Below the pieces are notes generated by a model. The model did no database searches and had not been told where the DNA came from. It worked only from the letters and a program-made list of their open reading frames with translations. 64,000 nucleotides of DNA from Vreelandella sedimenti (GTDB lineage: Bacteria > Pseudomonadota > Gammaproteobacteria > Pseudomonadales > Halomonadaceae), in assembly GCF_013416325.1 (NCBI RefSeq), contig NZ_JACCGK010000002.1, positions 1 through 64,000 of the forward strand. Direction: 5' to 3'. The position numbers were made by a program, and so were the translations under genes. Positions 51,175-60,178 of this stretch are shown piece after piece; within the stretch, counting starts at the first letter, position 1, and every line of letters begins with the position of its first letter.

Positions 51175-52317
51175 TTACGGCTTCATATCTTCAAAGAAGC
51201 TTTTCACGCTGTCAAAGAAGCCGGTTTTCTTCGGCGAGTGGTTGTGGCTATTGCTGTCATCGAAGCTCTTTTGAAGCTGGCGCAGTAAATCGCGCTGCTC
51301 GTCGTTAAGCTTCACCGGTGTTTCCACTACCACCTTGCACAACAGGTCGCCGGGCATACCACCACGCACGGGTTTCACGCCTTTACCGCGCAGACGGAAC
51401 AGCTTGCCTGTTTGAGTTTCCGGCGGAATCTTCAGCTTCACGCGGCCATCTAGCGTCGGCACTTCAAGCTCACCACCTAGCGCTGCATCAACAAAGTTGA
51501 TTGGCACATCGCACTGCAGGTGCTTGCCATCACGCTGGAAGATATGGTGCGGCTTGATCGCCACCTGCACATACAGATCCCCAGGCGGGCCACCGTTCAC
51601 GCCGCTTTCGCCTTCGCCATTCAAGCGAATACGGTCACCGGTATCCACGCCGGGCGGAATTTTAACGGACAGCGTGCGTGTCTCACGTACACGGCCTTCG
51701 CCATTACACTTATGGCACGGCACTTTAATGTGCTGGCCAGAGCCATGACAGGTCGGGCAGGTCTGCTGCACGGCAAAGAAGCCTTGCTGCATGCGCACTT
51801 GACCGTGGCCATGACAGGTAGGGCACGTCTCTTTGGAAGAGCCGGGTTCAGCGCCGCCGCCATCACAACGGTCACACTCGATATGCCGCGGCACGCGAAT
51901 GTCCACCGTGGTGCCTGAAACGGCATTTTCCAGATCCAGCTCTAGGTTATAGCGCAGGTCGGAACCGCGTGCCGGGGCATTGGGGCCACGGCGGCGACCG
52001 CCACCTCCGCCAAAAATATCGCCAAACACATCGCCGAAAATGTCGCTGAAATCACCAGCGCCAGCACCGCCGAAACCGCCGCCACCTTGGCCATCAACGC
52101 CCGCATGGCCGAACTGGTCATAGGCAGCGCGCTTTTCGCCGTCGCTAAGCACTTCATACGCTTCGGACACTTCGCGGAATTTTTCCGCGGAGGTGGTATC
52201 GTCCGGGTTTCGATCAGGGTGGAATTTTTGCGCCAGACGGCGATAGGCCTTCTTGATCTCTTTCTGATCGGCCCCTTTTTCGACACCCAGGACTTCGTAA
52301 TAATCGCGTTTGGACAT
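51175..52317 (-). CDS. dnaJ: Chaperone protein DnaJ
   Basis: Hsp40 co-chaperone that delivers substrates to DnaK and stimulates its ATPase. The 380-residue protein has a J domain at 1-70 with the HPD motif (KFHPDRNPD), a Gly/Phe region (about 75-110), and four zinc repeats ([32 protein letters not shown]). The C-terminal peptide-binding domains follow. Class A DnaJ. Confidence 0.98.
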   Translation of the reverse strand: MSKRDYYEVLGVEKGADQKEIKKAYRRLAQKFHPDRNPDDTTSAEKFREVSEAYEVLSDGEKRAAYDQFGHAGVDGQGGGGFGGAGAGDFSDIFGDVFGDIFGGGGGRRRGPNAPARGSDLRYNLELDLENAVSGTTVDIRVPRHIECDRCDGGGAEPGSSKETCPTCHGHGQVRMQQGFFAVQQTCPTCHGSGQHIKVPCHKCNGEGRVRETRTLSVKIPPGVDTGDRIRLNGEGESGVNGGPPGDLYVQVAIKPHHIFQRDGKHLQCDVPINFVDAALGGELEVPTLDGRVKLKIPPETQTGKLFRLRGKGVKPVRGGMPGDLLCKVVVETPVKLNDEQRDLLRQLQKSFDDSNSHNHSPKKTGFFDSVKSFFEDMKP

Positions 52318-52334
52318 AGGCCCTACGCCTCCTG

Positions 52335-52400
52335 GTTAGCTACGCACTCAACTGCACATTTAGCTATGTATTCAACTCTATACTTAACTACGTGCGTCTT
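52335..52400. repeat. 24-bp degenerate tandem repeat between dnaK and dnaJ
   Basis: Units GTTAGCTACGCACTCAACTG.. (52335), TTTAGCTATGTATTCAACTC.. (52359) and CTTAACTACGTGCGTC.. (52383) repeat with an exact 24-bp period in the dnaK-dnaJ gap, directly upstream of the dnaJ ribosome site. Confidence 0.72.
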
Positions 52401-52416
52401 GGCCGCGGAAACAGCA

Positions 52417-52438
52417 ACGCGGGAGTAAGCTCCCGCGT
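52417..52438 (-). terminator. Hairpin between dnaK and dnaJ
   Basis: ACGCGGGAG/CTCCCGCGT, a 9-bp stem with a 4-base TAAG-type loop, about 30 bp after the dnaK stop. The U-run is poor (TTGCTGTTT), so it probably attenuates rather than stops read-through to dnaJ. Confidence 0.6.
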
Positions 52439-52466
52439 CACCGCTTTCCTTGGCAGAAAGAGGATG

Positions 52467-54401
52467 TTACTGCTTTTTCTGATCGTCGTTGACTTCTTCG
52501 TACTCGGCGTCAACCACGTCTTCTTCCGGCTTGGTGCCCGCGTTTTCGGCACCTTCACCGCCCTCTTGCTGCGCCGCTTCGGCCTGCTCGGCGTACATTT
52601 TCTGAGCTAGCTGGCCAGAGGCTTCGGTCAGTGCATCCAGTTTCTTCTGAATGTTATCGACGTCGTCACCTTTAACCGCTTCTTCCAGCTCGCTGATGGC
52701 CGTTTCAATCGCCTGCTTCTCGTCGTCTGTCGCTTTGTCGCCAGCTTCTTCCAACGTTTTGCGCGTAGCGTGAATCATGCCGTCAGCTTGGTTACGCAGT
52801 TGCACCAGCTCTTCGAACTTTTTGTCCTCTTCGGCGTGAGCTTCGGCATCACGTACCATCTGCTCGACTTCTTCCTCGGACAGACCGCTAGACGCCTTGA
52901 TGACAATCGACTGCTCCTTGCCAGTGGCCTTGTCTTTTGCCGATACGTTCAGAATGCCGTTGGCATCCAAGTCGAAGGCGACTTCGATCTGCGGCACACC
53001 GCGCGGTGCAGGCGGAATGTCAGCAAGATCAAAACGACCCAACGACTTATTCTGCGACACTTGCTTACGTTCACCCTGCACGGCGTGAATGGTCACCGCC
53101 GTTTGGTTGTCATCCGCCGTTGAGAAGGTTTGTGTCTTCTTGGTCGGGATGGTGGTGTTCTTTTCGATCAGCGGTGTCATCACGCCACCCAGGGTTTCGA
53201 TACCTAGGGTAAGCGGAGTAACGTCGAGCAGCAGAACGTCTTTAACGTCGCCACCGAGTACGCCGCCCTGAATCGCGGCACCAACAGCAACCGCTTCGTC
53301 CGGGTTAACGTCTTTACGTGCTTCTTTACCGAAGAAGTCAGCGGCTTTCTTCTGCACCATCGGCATACGTGTCTGGCCACCGACCAGGATCACTTCGTCG
53401 ATTTCAGAGGCAGATAGGCCTGCATCTTTCAGTGCCATTTTGCACGGCTCGAGCGAGCGCTGAACCAGCTCTTCTACCAGCGATTCCAGCTTGGCACGGG
53501 TCACCTTAACGTTAAGGTGTTTCGGACCAGTGTTGTCGGCGGTGATGTAAGGCAGGTTCACATCGGTCTGCTGAGCGCTAGACAGTTCAATTTTGGCTTT
53601 TTCGGCAGCTTCTTTCAGACGCTGCATGGCCAGGTTGTCGCCAGACAGATCAATGCCGCTGTCAGACTTGAACTGGTCTACCAGGTAGTTGATCAGCGCC
53701 AAGTCAAAGTCTTCGCCGCCCAAGAAGGTGTCACCGTTGGTGGCCAACACTTCAAACTGGGTTTCACCGTCGACATCGGCAATTTCGATGATCGAGATAT
53801 CGAAGGTACCGCCACCCAGGTCGTAGACCGCGATGGTTTTGTCGCCGCGGGATTTGTCCATACCGTAGGCCAGTGCGGCAGCGGTCGGCTCGTTAATAAT
53901 GCGCTTAACGTCCAGACCGGCAATGCGGCCGGCGTCTTTGGTCGCCTGACGCTGACTATCGTTGAAGTAGGCCGGTACGGTAATGACCGCTTCGGTGACC
54001 GCTTCGCCCAGGTAGTCTTCGGCGGTCTTCTTCATTTTCTTCAGCACTTCCGCGCTTACCTGCGGCGGTGCCATTTTTTTGCCTTTTACTTCAACCCAAG
54101 CATCACCGTTATCAGCTTCGGTGATTTTGTACGGCACCATCTTGATGTCTTTCTGGACAACGTCGTCTTTAAAGCGACGGCCAATGAGACGCTTGATGGC
54201 GTACAGGGTGTTTTCTGGGTTAGTCACGGCCTGACGTTTGGCCGCCTGACCTACCAGCGTTTCACCATCATCGGTGTAAGCAATGATAGAAGGTGTCGTA
54301 CGACCGCCTTCGGCGTTTTCGATAACTTTAGCGCTGTCACCATCGAGCACGGCCACACAAGAGTTAGTGGTGCCCAGGTCGATACCAATTATACGTCCCA
54401 T
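52467..54401 (-). CDS. dnaK: Chaperone protein DnaK (Hsp70)
   Basis: ATP-dependent folding chaperone. The 644-residue product has the ATPase domain with [26 protein letters not shown] and [13 protein letters not shown]. The linker is [15 protein letters not shown]; then come the substrate-binding domain and lid. The C-terminus ends in the acidic tail [11 protein letters not shown] heat-shock promoter lies just upstream (54487-54514). Confidence 0.98.
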   Translation of the reverse strand: MGRIIGIDLGTTNSCVAVLDGDSAKVIENAEGGRTTPSIIAYTDDGETLVGQAAKRQAVTNPENTLYAIKRLIGRRFKDDVVQKDIKMVPYKITEADNGDAWVEVKGKKMAPPQVSAEVLKKMKKTAEDYLGEAVTEAVITVPAYFNDSQRQATKDAGRIAGLDVKRIINEPTAAALAYGMDKSRGDKTIAVYDLGGGTFDISIIEIADVDGETQFEVLATNGDTFLGGEDFDLALINYLVDQFKSDSGIDLSGDNLAMQRLKEAAEKAKIELSSAQQTDVNLPYITADNTGPKHLNVKVTRAKLESLVEELVQRSLEPCKMALKDAGLSASEIDEVILVGGQTRMPMVQKKAADFFGKEARKDVNPDEAVAVGAAIQGGVLGGDVKDVLLLDVTPLTLGIETLGGVMTPLIEKNTTIPTKKTQTFSTADDNQTAVTIHAVQGERKQVSQNKSLGRFDLADIPPAPRGVPQIEVAFDLDANGILNVSAKDKATGKEQSIVIKASSGLSEEEVEQMVRDAEAHAEEDKKFEELVQLRNQADGMIHATRKTLEEAGDKATDDEKQAIETAISELEEAVKGDDVDNIQKKLDALTEASGQLAQKMYAEQAEAAQQEGGEGAENAGTKPEEDVVDAEYEEVNDDQKKQ

Positions 54402-54486
54402 AGCAATACCTCGAATTCGGTTGTTACAAAACTGAAAATTTAGTTTTTAAAGCTTGTCTGCGGGTTTCCCCGCGGGGTTGCCCTTT

Positions 54487-54514
54487 ATTTGGGGGCCGCC
54501 GCTGACATTTCAAG
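54487..54514 (-). promoter_or_regulatory. Heat-shock (sigma-32) promoter upstream of dnaK
   Basis: On the minus strand CTTGAA, a 14-bp spacer, then CCCCAAAT (consensus CTTGAA-N13-15-CCCCATNT). It sits in the grpE-dnaK gap about 85-115 bp before the dnaK ATG, so dnaK can be induced apart from grpE. Confidence 0.8.
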
Positions 54515-54559
54515 GGCTTTTTTTCACACACTTTTTTCAAACTCTGTGCCGCCAGTGGC

Positions 54560-55201
54560 TTAATCGGCTTTTTTACTCACTACAACCATCGCCGGGCGCA
54601 CCAGGCGTCCATTGAGTAAATAGCCTTTCTGCATAACGTCCATCACGGTGTTCGGATCGAGATCCGGGTTAGGCACCATGGTCATGGCTTCGTGCACCTG
54701 CGGGTCGAAGGGCTCACCATGGGGCTCAATGCTTTCAACGCCGAACTTGTTGAGCACATCCAGCTGCATTTTCAAGGTCATGGAGACACCTTCACGGTGA
54801 ACTTCCGATGCACCCTCCTCCATGGTCTCCAGCGCTTTTTCCAGGCTATCCACCACTGGCAGCAGCTCTTTAACAAACTTCTCCAGGGCAAACTTGCGGG
54901 CTTTTTCCGCCTCCTGTTCCGCACGACGGCGCACGTTTTGCGCTTCAGCAGCGGCGCGCAGGGCCTGATCCTTGGCTTCGGCCAAGCTCTGCTCCAACTC
55001 GCCTACTTGGGCTGCCAGCATTTCTGCTTCCGGGTTATCGACGCTGTCTTCTAGCGCCTCTTCATCATTGATCAATCCTTCCAGCTCGCCCTCCATCAAA
55101 CGCTCTTCAGCAACCTTCTCAGCTGCTTGCTCGGCGCCATCGGCGTCTTGCTCGTGGCGGGCCAGCTCATCGTCCATTGGTGTTTGCGGTTCTTTCGCCA
55201 T
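54560..55201 (-). CDS. grpE: Nucleotide exchange factor GrpE
   Basis: Thermosensor-like co-chaperone that releases ADP from DnaK. The 213-residue protein has a very acidic N-terminus, a long coiled coil (about 60-125), and the C-terminal beta domain with [16 protein letters not shown] and [14 protein letters not shown]. First gene of the grpE-dnaK-dnaJ cluster. Confidence 0.97.
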   Translation of the reverse strand: MAKEPQTPMDDELARHEQDADGAEQAAEKVAEERLMEGELEGLINDEEALEDSVDNPEAEMLAAQVGELEQSLAEAKDQALRAAAEAQNVRRRAEQEAEKARKFALEKFVKELLPVVDSLEKALETMEEGASEVHREGVSMTLKMQLDVLNKFGVESIEPHGEPFDPQVHEAMTMVPNPDLDPNTVMDVMQKGYLLNGRLVRPAMVVVSKKAD

Positions 55202-55291
55202 GTTGTGCTCCTAAAAAGTAGAGCGCGGCCACGCGGGCGGCGCGCAAAGAAGTAAGCTTCAAGTCACTAGCTTTGACTGATCATGCACGCT

Positions 55292-55319
55292 ATATGGGGG
55301 CCATAAATTCCATCTCAAG
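55292..55319 (-). promoter_or_regulatory. Heat-shock (sigma-32) promoter upstream of grpE
   Basis: On the minus strand CTTGAG, a 14-bp spacer, then CCCCATAT, an almost perfect sigma-32 promoter. It lies about 90 bp before the grpE ATG. Confidence 0.83.
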
Positions 55320-55346
55320 AGGTGCATTGAAGTGAGTTATTAACTA

Positions 55347-55362
55347 CTGTATAAATCAACAA
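55347..55362 (+). promoter_or_regulatory. LexA-box-like site upstream of recN
   Basis: TA-CTGT-N8-ACAA differs from the SOS box CTGT-N8-ACAG at one base, with an A/T-rich centre. It lies 50 bp before the recN ATG. recN is SOS-regulated in E. coli, so repression by LexA is likely. Confidence 0.6.
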
Positions 55363-55411
55363 CTATTGGATAAGTATCCAGCTTCTATGCTGTACCGCCT
55401 CAGGAGGCGCC

Positions 55412-57085
55412 ATGCTTACTCAGCTAGCTATTCAAGATTTCGCCATTGTCGATCACTTAGAGCTCGACTTGACCGGCGGTATGACTGCAATTACCGGGGA
55501 AACCGGGGCAGGCAAATCGATCCTGTTAGGCGCCCTTGGGCTCTGCCTGGGCGAGCGTGCCGACGCAGGAAGCGTGCGCCATGGCCGCGAGCGTACGGAT
55601 CTCTCCGCGCGTTTTGACATTCAGTATCTGCCTGCCGCCGTCGAGTGGCTGACGGCGCGGGAGCTTCCCGCCGAGGAGTGCTTGCTGCGCCGTGTTGTCA
55701 CCGCCAATGGCCGTTCCAAAGCCTGGATTAACGGTCAACCCGCAACTATCTCGGATCTAAAATCCCTCGGCGAGCAGTTGATTCAGATTCATGGACAGCA
55801 CGCCCACCATGCGCTGATGCGCGAAGAGACCCATCTTGCCCTGCTGGACGATTACGCAGACCTAAACGATGCCACCACTCAATTAGCCGAAACGTTCCAC
55901 GAGTGGCGCAATGCGCGTCGGCAGTTGAAGAAGCTAAGTGAAGAAGGCAGTGAAGTTGAGGCCAAACGGCAGCTGCTGCGTTACCAAGTAGAGGAGCTGG
56001 ATCAGCTCGGTTTAGTGGAAGGTGAATTAGCCACGTTAGAGGAAGAGCAGCACACCCTGGCTCACGCGGAAGAGACCCTGCGTGAAACCCAGTTTGCCGC
56101 CGACTGCTGCGCCAGCGACGAAGGCGGCGCACTCTCCTTACTCAACCAAGCGTTCGCCCACTTAAGCGCCCTGCCGGGTAGCGACAAAGGCACCCTGGCG
56201 AACACGCTTGCCATGCTGAGCGATGCGCGCATTCAAGTGGAAGAGGCCTCCAGCGAACTTAACCGCCTCGCCAGTACCACTGAGTTAGATCCTGAGCGGC
56301 TCGTCTGGGTTGAAGAACGAATGACCGACGTACATCGGATTGCCCGCAAGCATCACGTTGCTCCTGATGAGCTATGCGCCCTGCATGCTGACCTACAGCG
56401 GGAAGTCGCGCAGCTAGAAGAAGGTGGCAATGACCTGGAGGCACTCAGTGCGCGGGTCGTCGAGCTACGCGAAAGCTATCGCCAAGAGGCGAAAAAACTC
56501 AGCGAGAGCCGTCAAAAAGCCGCGCTTCGCTTGGGTAAAGAGGTGCAGCAGCAACTGGGCTTTTTGGCCATGGGCAAAGCCCGTTTTGAAGTGGAAATCA
56601 CCGCGAAAGACGCGCCCTCCCCTGAAGGCCTCGATCGCGTGCAGTTTTTGATTAGCGCCAACCCCGGCCAGCCCGCTCGCCCATTGACCAAAGTCGCCTC
56701 CGGCGGCGAATTGTCGCGGATCAGCCTGGCGATTCAAGTGGTCGCGGCAACGCACTCAACCGTGCCCAGCCTGGTATTTGACGAAGTGGATGTGGGTATC
56801 TCGGGGGCCACCGCAGAGATCGTTGGTCAACTACTGCGCAAACTGGGCGAAAACGGCCAGGTCATGACCGTGACTCACCTGCCCCAGGTGGCAGCGCAGG
56901 CGCACCAGCACCTGCATATCGAGAAACAGGCGAAGCGCGACACAACGCTAACCCAGATGGCACTACTCGACGAGCAGGGGCGCATCAGCGAACTGGCGCG
57001 TATGCTGGGCGGCGTCACGCTTTCTGACCAAACCCTCGCCCACGCTCGGGAGATGCTGCACGCCAGCCAACGCCCGCCGCACTGA
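55412..57085 (+). CDS. recN: DNA repair protein RecN
   Basis: SMC-like ATPase acting in double-strand-break repair. The 557-residue protein has Walker A GETGAGKS at 29-36, a coiled-coil middle with the short hinge, and the C-terminal signature (LTKVASGGELSRISLAIQV) with Walker B PSLVFDEVDVGISG. AGGAGGC precedes the ATG. An SOS-box-like site lies upstream. Confidence 0.96.
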   Translation: MLTQLAIQDFAIVDHLELDLTGGMTAITGETGAGKSILLGALGLCLGERADAGSVRHGRERTDLSARFDIQYLPAAVEWLTARELPAEECLLRRVVTANGRSKAWINGQPATISDLKSLGEQLIQIHGQHAHHALMREETHLALLDDYADLNDATTQLAETFHEWRNARRQLKKLSEEGSEVEAKRQLLRYQVEELDQLGLVEGELATLEEEQHTLAHAEETLRETQFAADCCASDEGGALSLLNQAFAHLSALPGSDKGTLANTLAMLSDARIQVEEASSELNRLASTTELDPERLVWVEERMTDVHRIARKHHVAPDELCALHADLQREVAQLEEGGNDLEALSARVVELRESYRQEAKKLSESRQKAALRLGKEVQQQLGFLAMGKARFEVEITAKDAPSPEGLDRVQFLISANPGQPARPLTKVASGGELSRISLAIQVVAATHSTVPSLVFDEVDVGISGATAEIVGQLLRKLGENGQVMTVTHLPQVAAQAHQHLHIEKQAKRDTTLTQMALLDEQGRISELARMLGGVTLSDQTLAHAREMLHASQRPPH

Positions 57086-57164
57086 TTGAGCGAGCGCCTC
57101 ACGCCGTTTCTATGCATTTCTATAGCCCACAGCGATACAACACATCTGCACATAGCAAAACAAA

Positions 57165-57238
57165 CGCCCCTGATCCACTTGGCGAATTCAGTTAACAGCT
57201 ACTGTTAACCAGGAATTCGGCCAAATGGCTCAGGGGCG
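57165..57238. terminator. Long inverted repeat between recN and fur
   Basis: CGCCCCTGA (57165-57173) pairs with TCAGGGGCG (57230-57238). Further in, TTGGC/GCCAA, GAATTC/GAATTC and GTTAACAG/CTGTTAAC also pair, with a 3-base loop. The imperfect stem is about 33 bp, far longer than a usual terminator. T-rich sequence follows on both strands, so it can end both convergent genes. Confidence 0.82.
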
Positions 57239-57291
57239 CTTATATTTCGAACCGCGCTTAACGCTCTGCGACTAGCGGCGACCTACAAACA

Positions 57292-57744
57292 CTATTTTTT
57301 GTTCGTCGGCCCGCTGTCCTGGCGCGTCACGTCGGAACCGCGCGGACGTACATATAGCACCAGAGCATGATCCACTAGTTCGTAGCCGTGCTCTTCAGCG
57401 ATTTCTTGCTGACGACGTTCAATGATTTCATCAACGAACTCAATGATTTCGCCGCTTTCTAGACACACCATGTGGTCATGGTGATCCTCTTGGGTCATCT
57501 CGAATACCGCATGTCCTCCGTCGAAATTATGACGAATTACCAAGCCCGCTGACTCGAACTGAGTCAATACGCGGTATACGGTTGCCAAGCCAACATCTTC
57601 GCCCGCATCAATCAGTGTTTTGTACACTTCTTCAGCGCTAAGGTGGTGCTGACCCGAAACATTTTCGAGAATTTGAAGTATCTTGACGCGCGGCAGGGTC
57701 ACTTTTAGACCGGCTTTGCGCAATTCATGGTTCTGATCGGCCAT
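57292..57744 (-). CDS. fur: Ferric uptake regulator Fur
   Basis: Iron-responsive repressor, 150 residues from the ATG at 57744; the open frame upstream is shadow sequence overlapping bamE. It has the winged-helix domain (LKVTLPRVKILQIL, DVGLATVYRVLTQFESAGLV) and metal ligands in the HHDHMVCLESG stretch. Only one Cys is present, as in Pseudomonas Fur, so there is no structural Cys4 zinc site. Divergent from bamE with a 72-bp gap, a conserved pair. Confidence 0.96.
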   Translation of the reverse strand: MADQNHELRKAGLKVTLPRVKILQILENVSGQHHLSAEEVYKTLIDAGEDVGLATVYRVLTQFESAGLVIRHNFDGGHAVFEMTQEDHHDHMVCLESGEIIEFVDEIIERRQQEIAEEHGYELVDHALVLYVRPRGSDVTRQDSGPTNKK

Positions 57745-57816
57745 GGTCGCTCTTCGCAGTAACTGGTTAGGTCGGGTATGATCAACCGAAACCACGATAG
57801 TGAAGAATAGGCCCAA

Positions 57817-58275
57817 ATGCAAAAATTGACTCAAATCATCACGCTCTCCGTTGCCCTTACCGTCATTAGCGGCTGCAGCTACGTAGGCGTGTACAAGCGC
57901 GATATTCCCCAAGGCAACCTGGTCACTCAGGAAATGGTCAGCCAGCTTCAGCCAGGCATGACCCAAGAGCAGGTTACTTACGTAATGGGCAGGCCGCTGC
58001 TGGAAGCGCCCTTTGACGCCAGCCAGTGGGACTATGTGTTTCGTTTAGATAAAGCGTATGGCGATGTAGAGCAGCGTCGCGTAACGCTCACCTTCGACCC
58101 CCAGGGTCGCCTGGTGAACATTGAGCAAGAGGGAGATCTATCCAAAGAGCTACCGCTTGAAGGCGAGAGCAACATGGGGCCTGCAACGGAAGGGGTTGAC
58201 CCAATGGATGCCCTCCCTGAAGAGAGCACCCAGACGCGGCCACCTGAGGGCACACAGCCTGTTCAACAGCCTTAA
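57817..58275 (+). CDS. bamE: Outer membrane assembly lipoprotein BamE
   Basis: Lipoprotein of the BAM complex that inserts beta-barrels into the outer membrane. The signal peptide ends in the lipobox VISGC (Cys20). The SmpA/OmlA domain follows (YKRDIPQGNLVTQEMVSQLQPGM, VMGRPLL, WDYVFRL). The 152-residue product has a Pro/Glu/Thr-rich tail of about 40 residues beyond the conserved fold. Confidence 0.94.
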   Translation: MQKLTQIITLSVALTVISGCSYVGVYKRDIPQGNLVTQEMVSQLQPGMTQEQVTYVMGRPLLEAPFDASQWDYVFRLDKAYGDVEQRRVTLTFDPQGRLVNIEQEGDLSKELPLEGESNMGPATEGVDPMDALPEESTQTRPPEGTQPVQQP

Positions 58276-58281
58276 AAGCGA

Positions 58282-58599
58282 TTAACGCTTCGGGTCGCTC
58301 GCTTGGCGCTTAGCGCGCTCTAGGCGAGCGGCCTTGGGGTCGATCGCCAACGGCCGGTAGACTTCGACCCGATCCCCGTCGCGTAATAGATGGGTATCGG
58401 GTTCGCGTAGCGCTTTACCGAAGATGCCCAGCGGAGCCTGAGCAAAGGTTTCGCCGGGCACATCAGGAAAGAGCGTGGGCAAATCGGCCAGGGCAACGGC
58501 CTGACGTGCCGTAGTGCCCTCAGCCACGCGCAGAGCTACTATGCGCTGTTTGGAGGGCAACGCAAAGGCTACCTCAACCGCAAGCGCTTCAGCGCCCAT
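58282..58599 (-). CDS. rnfH: RnfH family ubiquitin-like protein
   Basis: Small beta-grasp protein, 105 residues from the ATG at 58599. It has the VEVAFALPSKQRIVALRV opening and the GDRVEVYRPLAIDPKAARLERA end of the UPF0125/RnfH family. It pairs with the RatA/toxin-like START protein, as in E. coli (ratA-ratB). Role not known. The frame extends to 58629, but that start would overlap ratA by 41 bp. Confidence 0.87.
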   Translation of the reverse strand: MGAEALAVEVAFALPSKQRIVALRVAEGTTARQAVALADLPTLFPDVPGETFAQAPLGIFGKALREPDTHLLRDGDRVEVYRPLAIDPKAARLERAKRQASDPKR

Positions 58600-59023
58600 A
58601 CAGCTCGTTTGCGCGCTTGGTGAAGGCATCGACTAGCTGGCCAGCGATTTGCTGGAAGAGTTTTCCGAACGCCATACCAAGCAGCCGGTTGGCGAACTCG
58701 AACTCCATCTCAAGGCTCACCTTGCAGGCATCCTCCCCCATGGGAATAAATAGCCAGCGACCTTTAAGCCGCTTGAACGGCCCTTTTACCAGCGATAGTT
58801 CAATACGCTCGGGCGCAAAAAGTTCGTTGCGCGTGGTGATGGTTTGCTCGACACCGGCGCGACCCAGGGTCATTTCGCCGATCAGATGCACATCATCATG
58901 TTCGAGCAAACGCGCCTGACGGCAGCCTGGCAAAAACTCCGGGTAGCGTTCGAAGTCGTTCACCAGATCGAACATTTTCTGGGGGGTGTGCCGCACTAAG
59001 GCGGAACGATTGACGGTTGGCAT
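58589..59023 (-). CDS. ratA: RatA-like START-domain protein
   Basis: Polyketide-cyclase/START-type protein of 144 residues (coenzyme Q-binding COQ10 group). In E. coli RatA is reported to bind 50S subunits and block association, while eukaryotic and some bacterial homologues handle quinones. Motifs: VNDFERYPEFLPGC and LVKGPFKRLKGRWLFIP. The ATG at 59023 has GGAGAGG upstream. Divergent from smpB, a conserved neighbour. Confidence 0.88.
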   Translation of the reverse strand: MPTVNRSALVRHTPQKMFDLVNDFERYPEFLPGCRQARLLEHDDVHLIGEMTLGRAGVEQTITTRNELFAPERIELSLVKGPFKRLKGRWLFIPMGEDACKVSLEMEFEFANRLLGMAFGKLFQQIAGQLVDAFTKRANELYGR

Positions 59024-59148
59024 TGACCTCTCCGCTGACTTCACAGTGCCCAAAGCGTATCATGGGAAACATTTTTCAGACCCTAAATGGTATCACGCCT
59101 CCCCAAATAACGAAGGGGAAGCCACTGACAGATTAATTATGAGGTTCC

Positions 59149-59640
59149 ATGGCCACTAAGAAAGGTAACAGTAAGGGCCCCGGTAGCAGCGTTATTGCCC
59201 AAAACAAGAAGGCACGGTTTGAGTACCATATCGATGAGACCTTCGAGGCGGGGCTATCGCTCGCGGGCTGGGAAGTGAAGAGCCTGCGTGCCGGTAAGGC
59301 TCAGCTCACCGATACCTATATTTTGGTTCGTAACGGCGAAGCGTTTCTGCTGGGTAGCCATATCATGCCGCTGAATACCGCGAGCACCCACGAGATTGCA
59401 GACCCGACGCGCACCCGCAAACTGCTGCTGCATCGCAAAGAGATCGCCAAAATCTTTTCGATCACCCAGGACAAAGGCCACACCTGTGTGCCCCTCAAGC
59501 TTTACTGGAAACGCAATAAAGTGAAGTGCGAGCTGGCGCTAGTGACCGGTAAACAGCTGCATGACAAACGCGCGACAGAAAAAGATCGTGACTGGAGCCG
59601 CCAAAAAGGTCGAATTATGCGGGAACATAACAAGGCATAA
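59149..59640 (+). CDS. smpB: SsrA-binding protein SmpB
   Basis: Partner of tmRNA in trans-translation. The 163-residue protein has the conserved [19 protein letters not shown] opening, [23 protein letters not shown], and the C-terminal tail [16 protein letters not shown] that mimics a codon-anticodon helix. tmRNA begins 45 bp after the stop. Confidence 0.97.
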   Translation: MATKKGNSKGPGSSVIAQNKKARFEYHIDETFEAGLSLAGWEVKSLRAGKAQLTDTYILVRNGEAFLLGSHIMPLNTASTHEIADPTRTRKLLLHRKEIAKIFSITQDKGHTCVPLKLYWKRNKVKCELALVTGKQLHDKRATEKDRDWSRQKGRIMREHNKA

Positions 59641-59685
59641 CTGGTCAATCAGGTGTGAGCACGTTAGAATGCTCAACTGAAATAA

Positions 59686-60065
59686 GGGGGCGACATGGTT
59701 TCGACGCCGGTGACAACCCTTGCGGTGCATGCCGAGAGCGTGATGTATCTCGTAAATCCCACATCACGAAAAATAGTCGCAAATGACGAAAACTACGCTC
59801 AAGGCGCGCTAGCAGCTTAAACACTGTTAGCTTCTTGTCTGGCCCCAAGGCGATGTGCCTATTCATCGCTGAGGGGATACGAGCTAAAGCTGATAGGATC
59901 GCGTTTGGTGGTGTCTTCTCGCCAAGCGCTAAACTTTAGAAGGCTCGCATGGCTGAATCCTGATCGTCGGAGTCAGTCGCGTTAAATCAAATGACGAAAT
60001 CTAAGCATGTAGAGCCAATAGGCGCGTGCTGGCGGACGCGGGTTCAATTCCCGCCGCCTCCACCA
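59686..60065 (+). ncRNA. ssrA: Transfer-messenger RNA (tmRNA)
   Basis: Rescues stalled ribosomes and tags the product for proteolysis. The 5' end GGGGGCGACATGGTTTCGAC pairs with the 3' CGCCTCC, followed by ACCA, forming the tRNA-like acceptor (one G-T pair). The T-arm is GGGTTCAATTCCC. The tag frame opens after AATAGTC at 59779 and reads ANDENYAQGALAA to a TAA at 59818-59820. About 380 nt; one-piece type. Confidence 0.97.
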
Positions 60066-60082
60066 CCTTACTATACAAATCA

Positions 60083-60105
60083 AGCACCTACGGGTGCTTT
60101 TTTTG
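60083..60105 (+). terminator. Intrinsic terminator after tmRNA
   Basis: AGCACC/GGTGCT 6-bp stem with a TACG loop, followed by TTTTTTT. Confidence 0.9.
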
Positions 60106-60142
60106 TGCCTGTGGGCTGAAAAGGGCCTGTTTAGGCATAGCG

Positions 60143-60166
60143 TGGTCAACATTTTGGTCAACATTT
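60143..60166 (+). repeat. Perfect 12-bp tandem duplication TGGTCAACATTT
   Basis: Two exact adjacent copies, 60143-60154 and 60155-60166, lie between the tmRNA terminator and the first accessory gene. Possibly a remnant of an integration event at ssrA; no matching copy of the tmRNA 3' end was seen elsewhere in the window. Confidence 0.7.
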
Positions 60167-60178
60167 CTGATTTATATT

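Noticed and set aside
57745..57816. Fur autoregulatory box in the fur-bamE gap
   Set aside because: No convincing GATAATGATAATCATTATC-like 19-mer was seen by eye in the 72-bp gap.
57745..57966. 74-codon N-terminal extension of fur
   Set aside because: It overlaps the divergent bamE start and its promoter. The family start MADQNHELRKAGLK at 57744 is clear.
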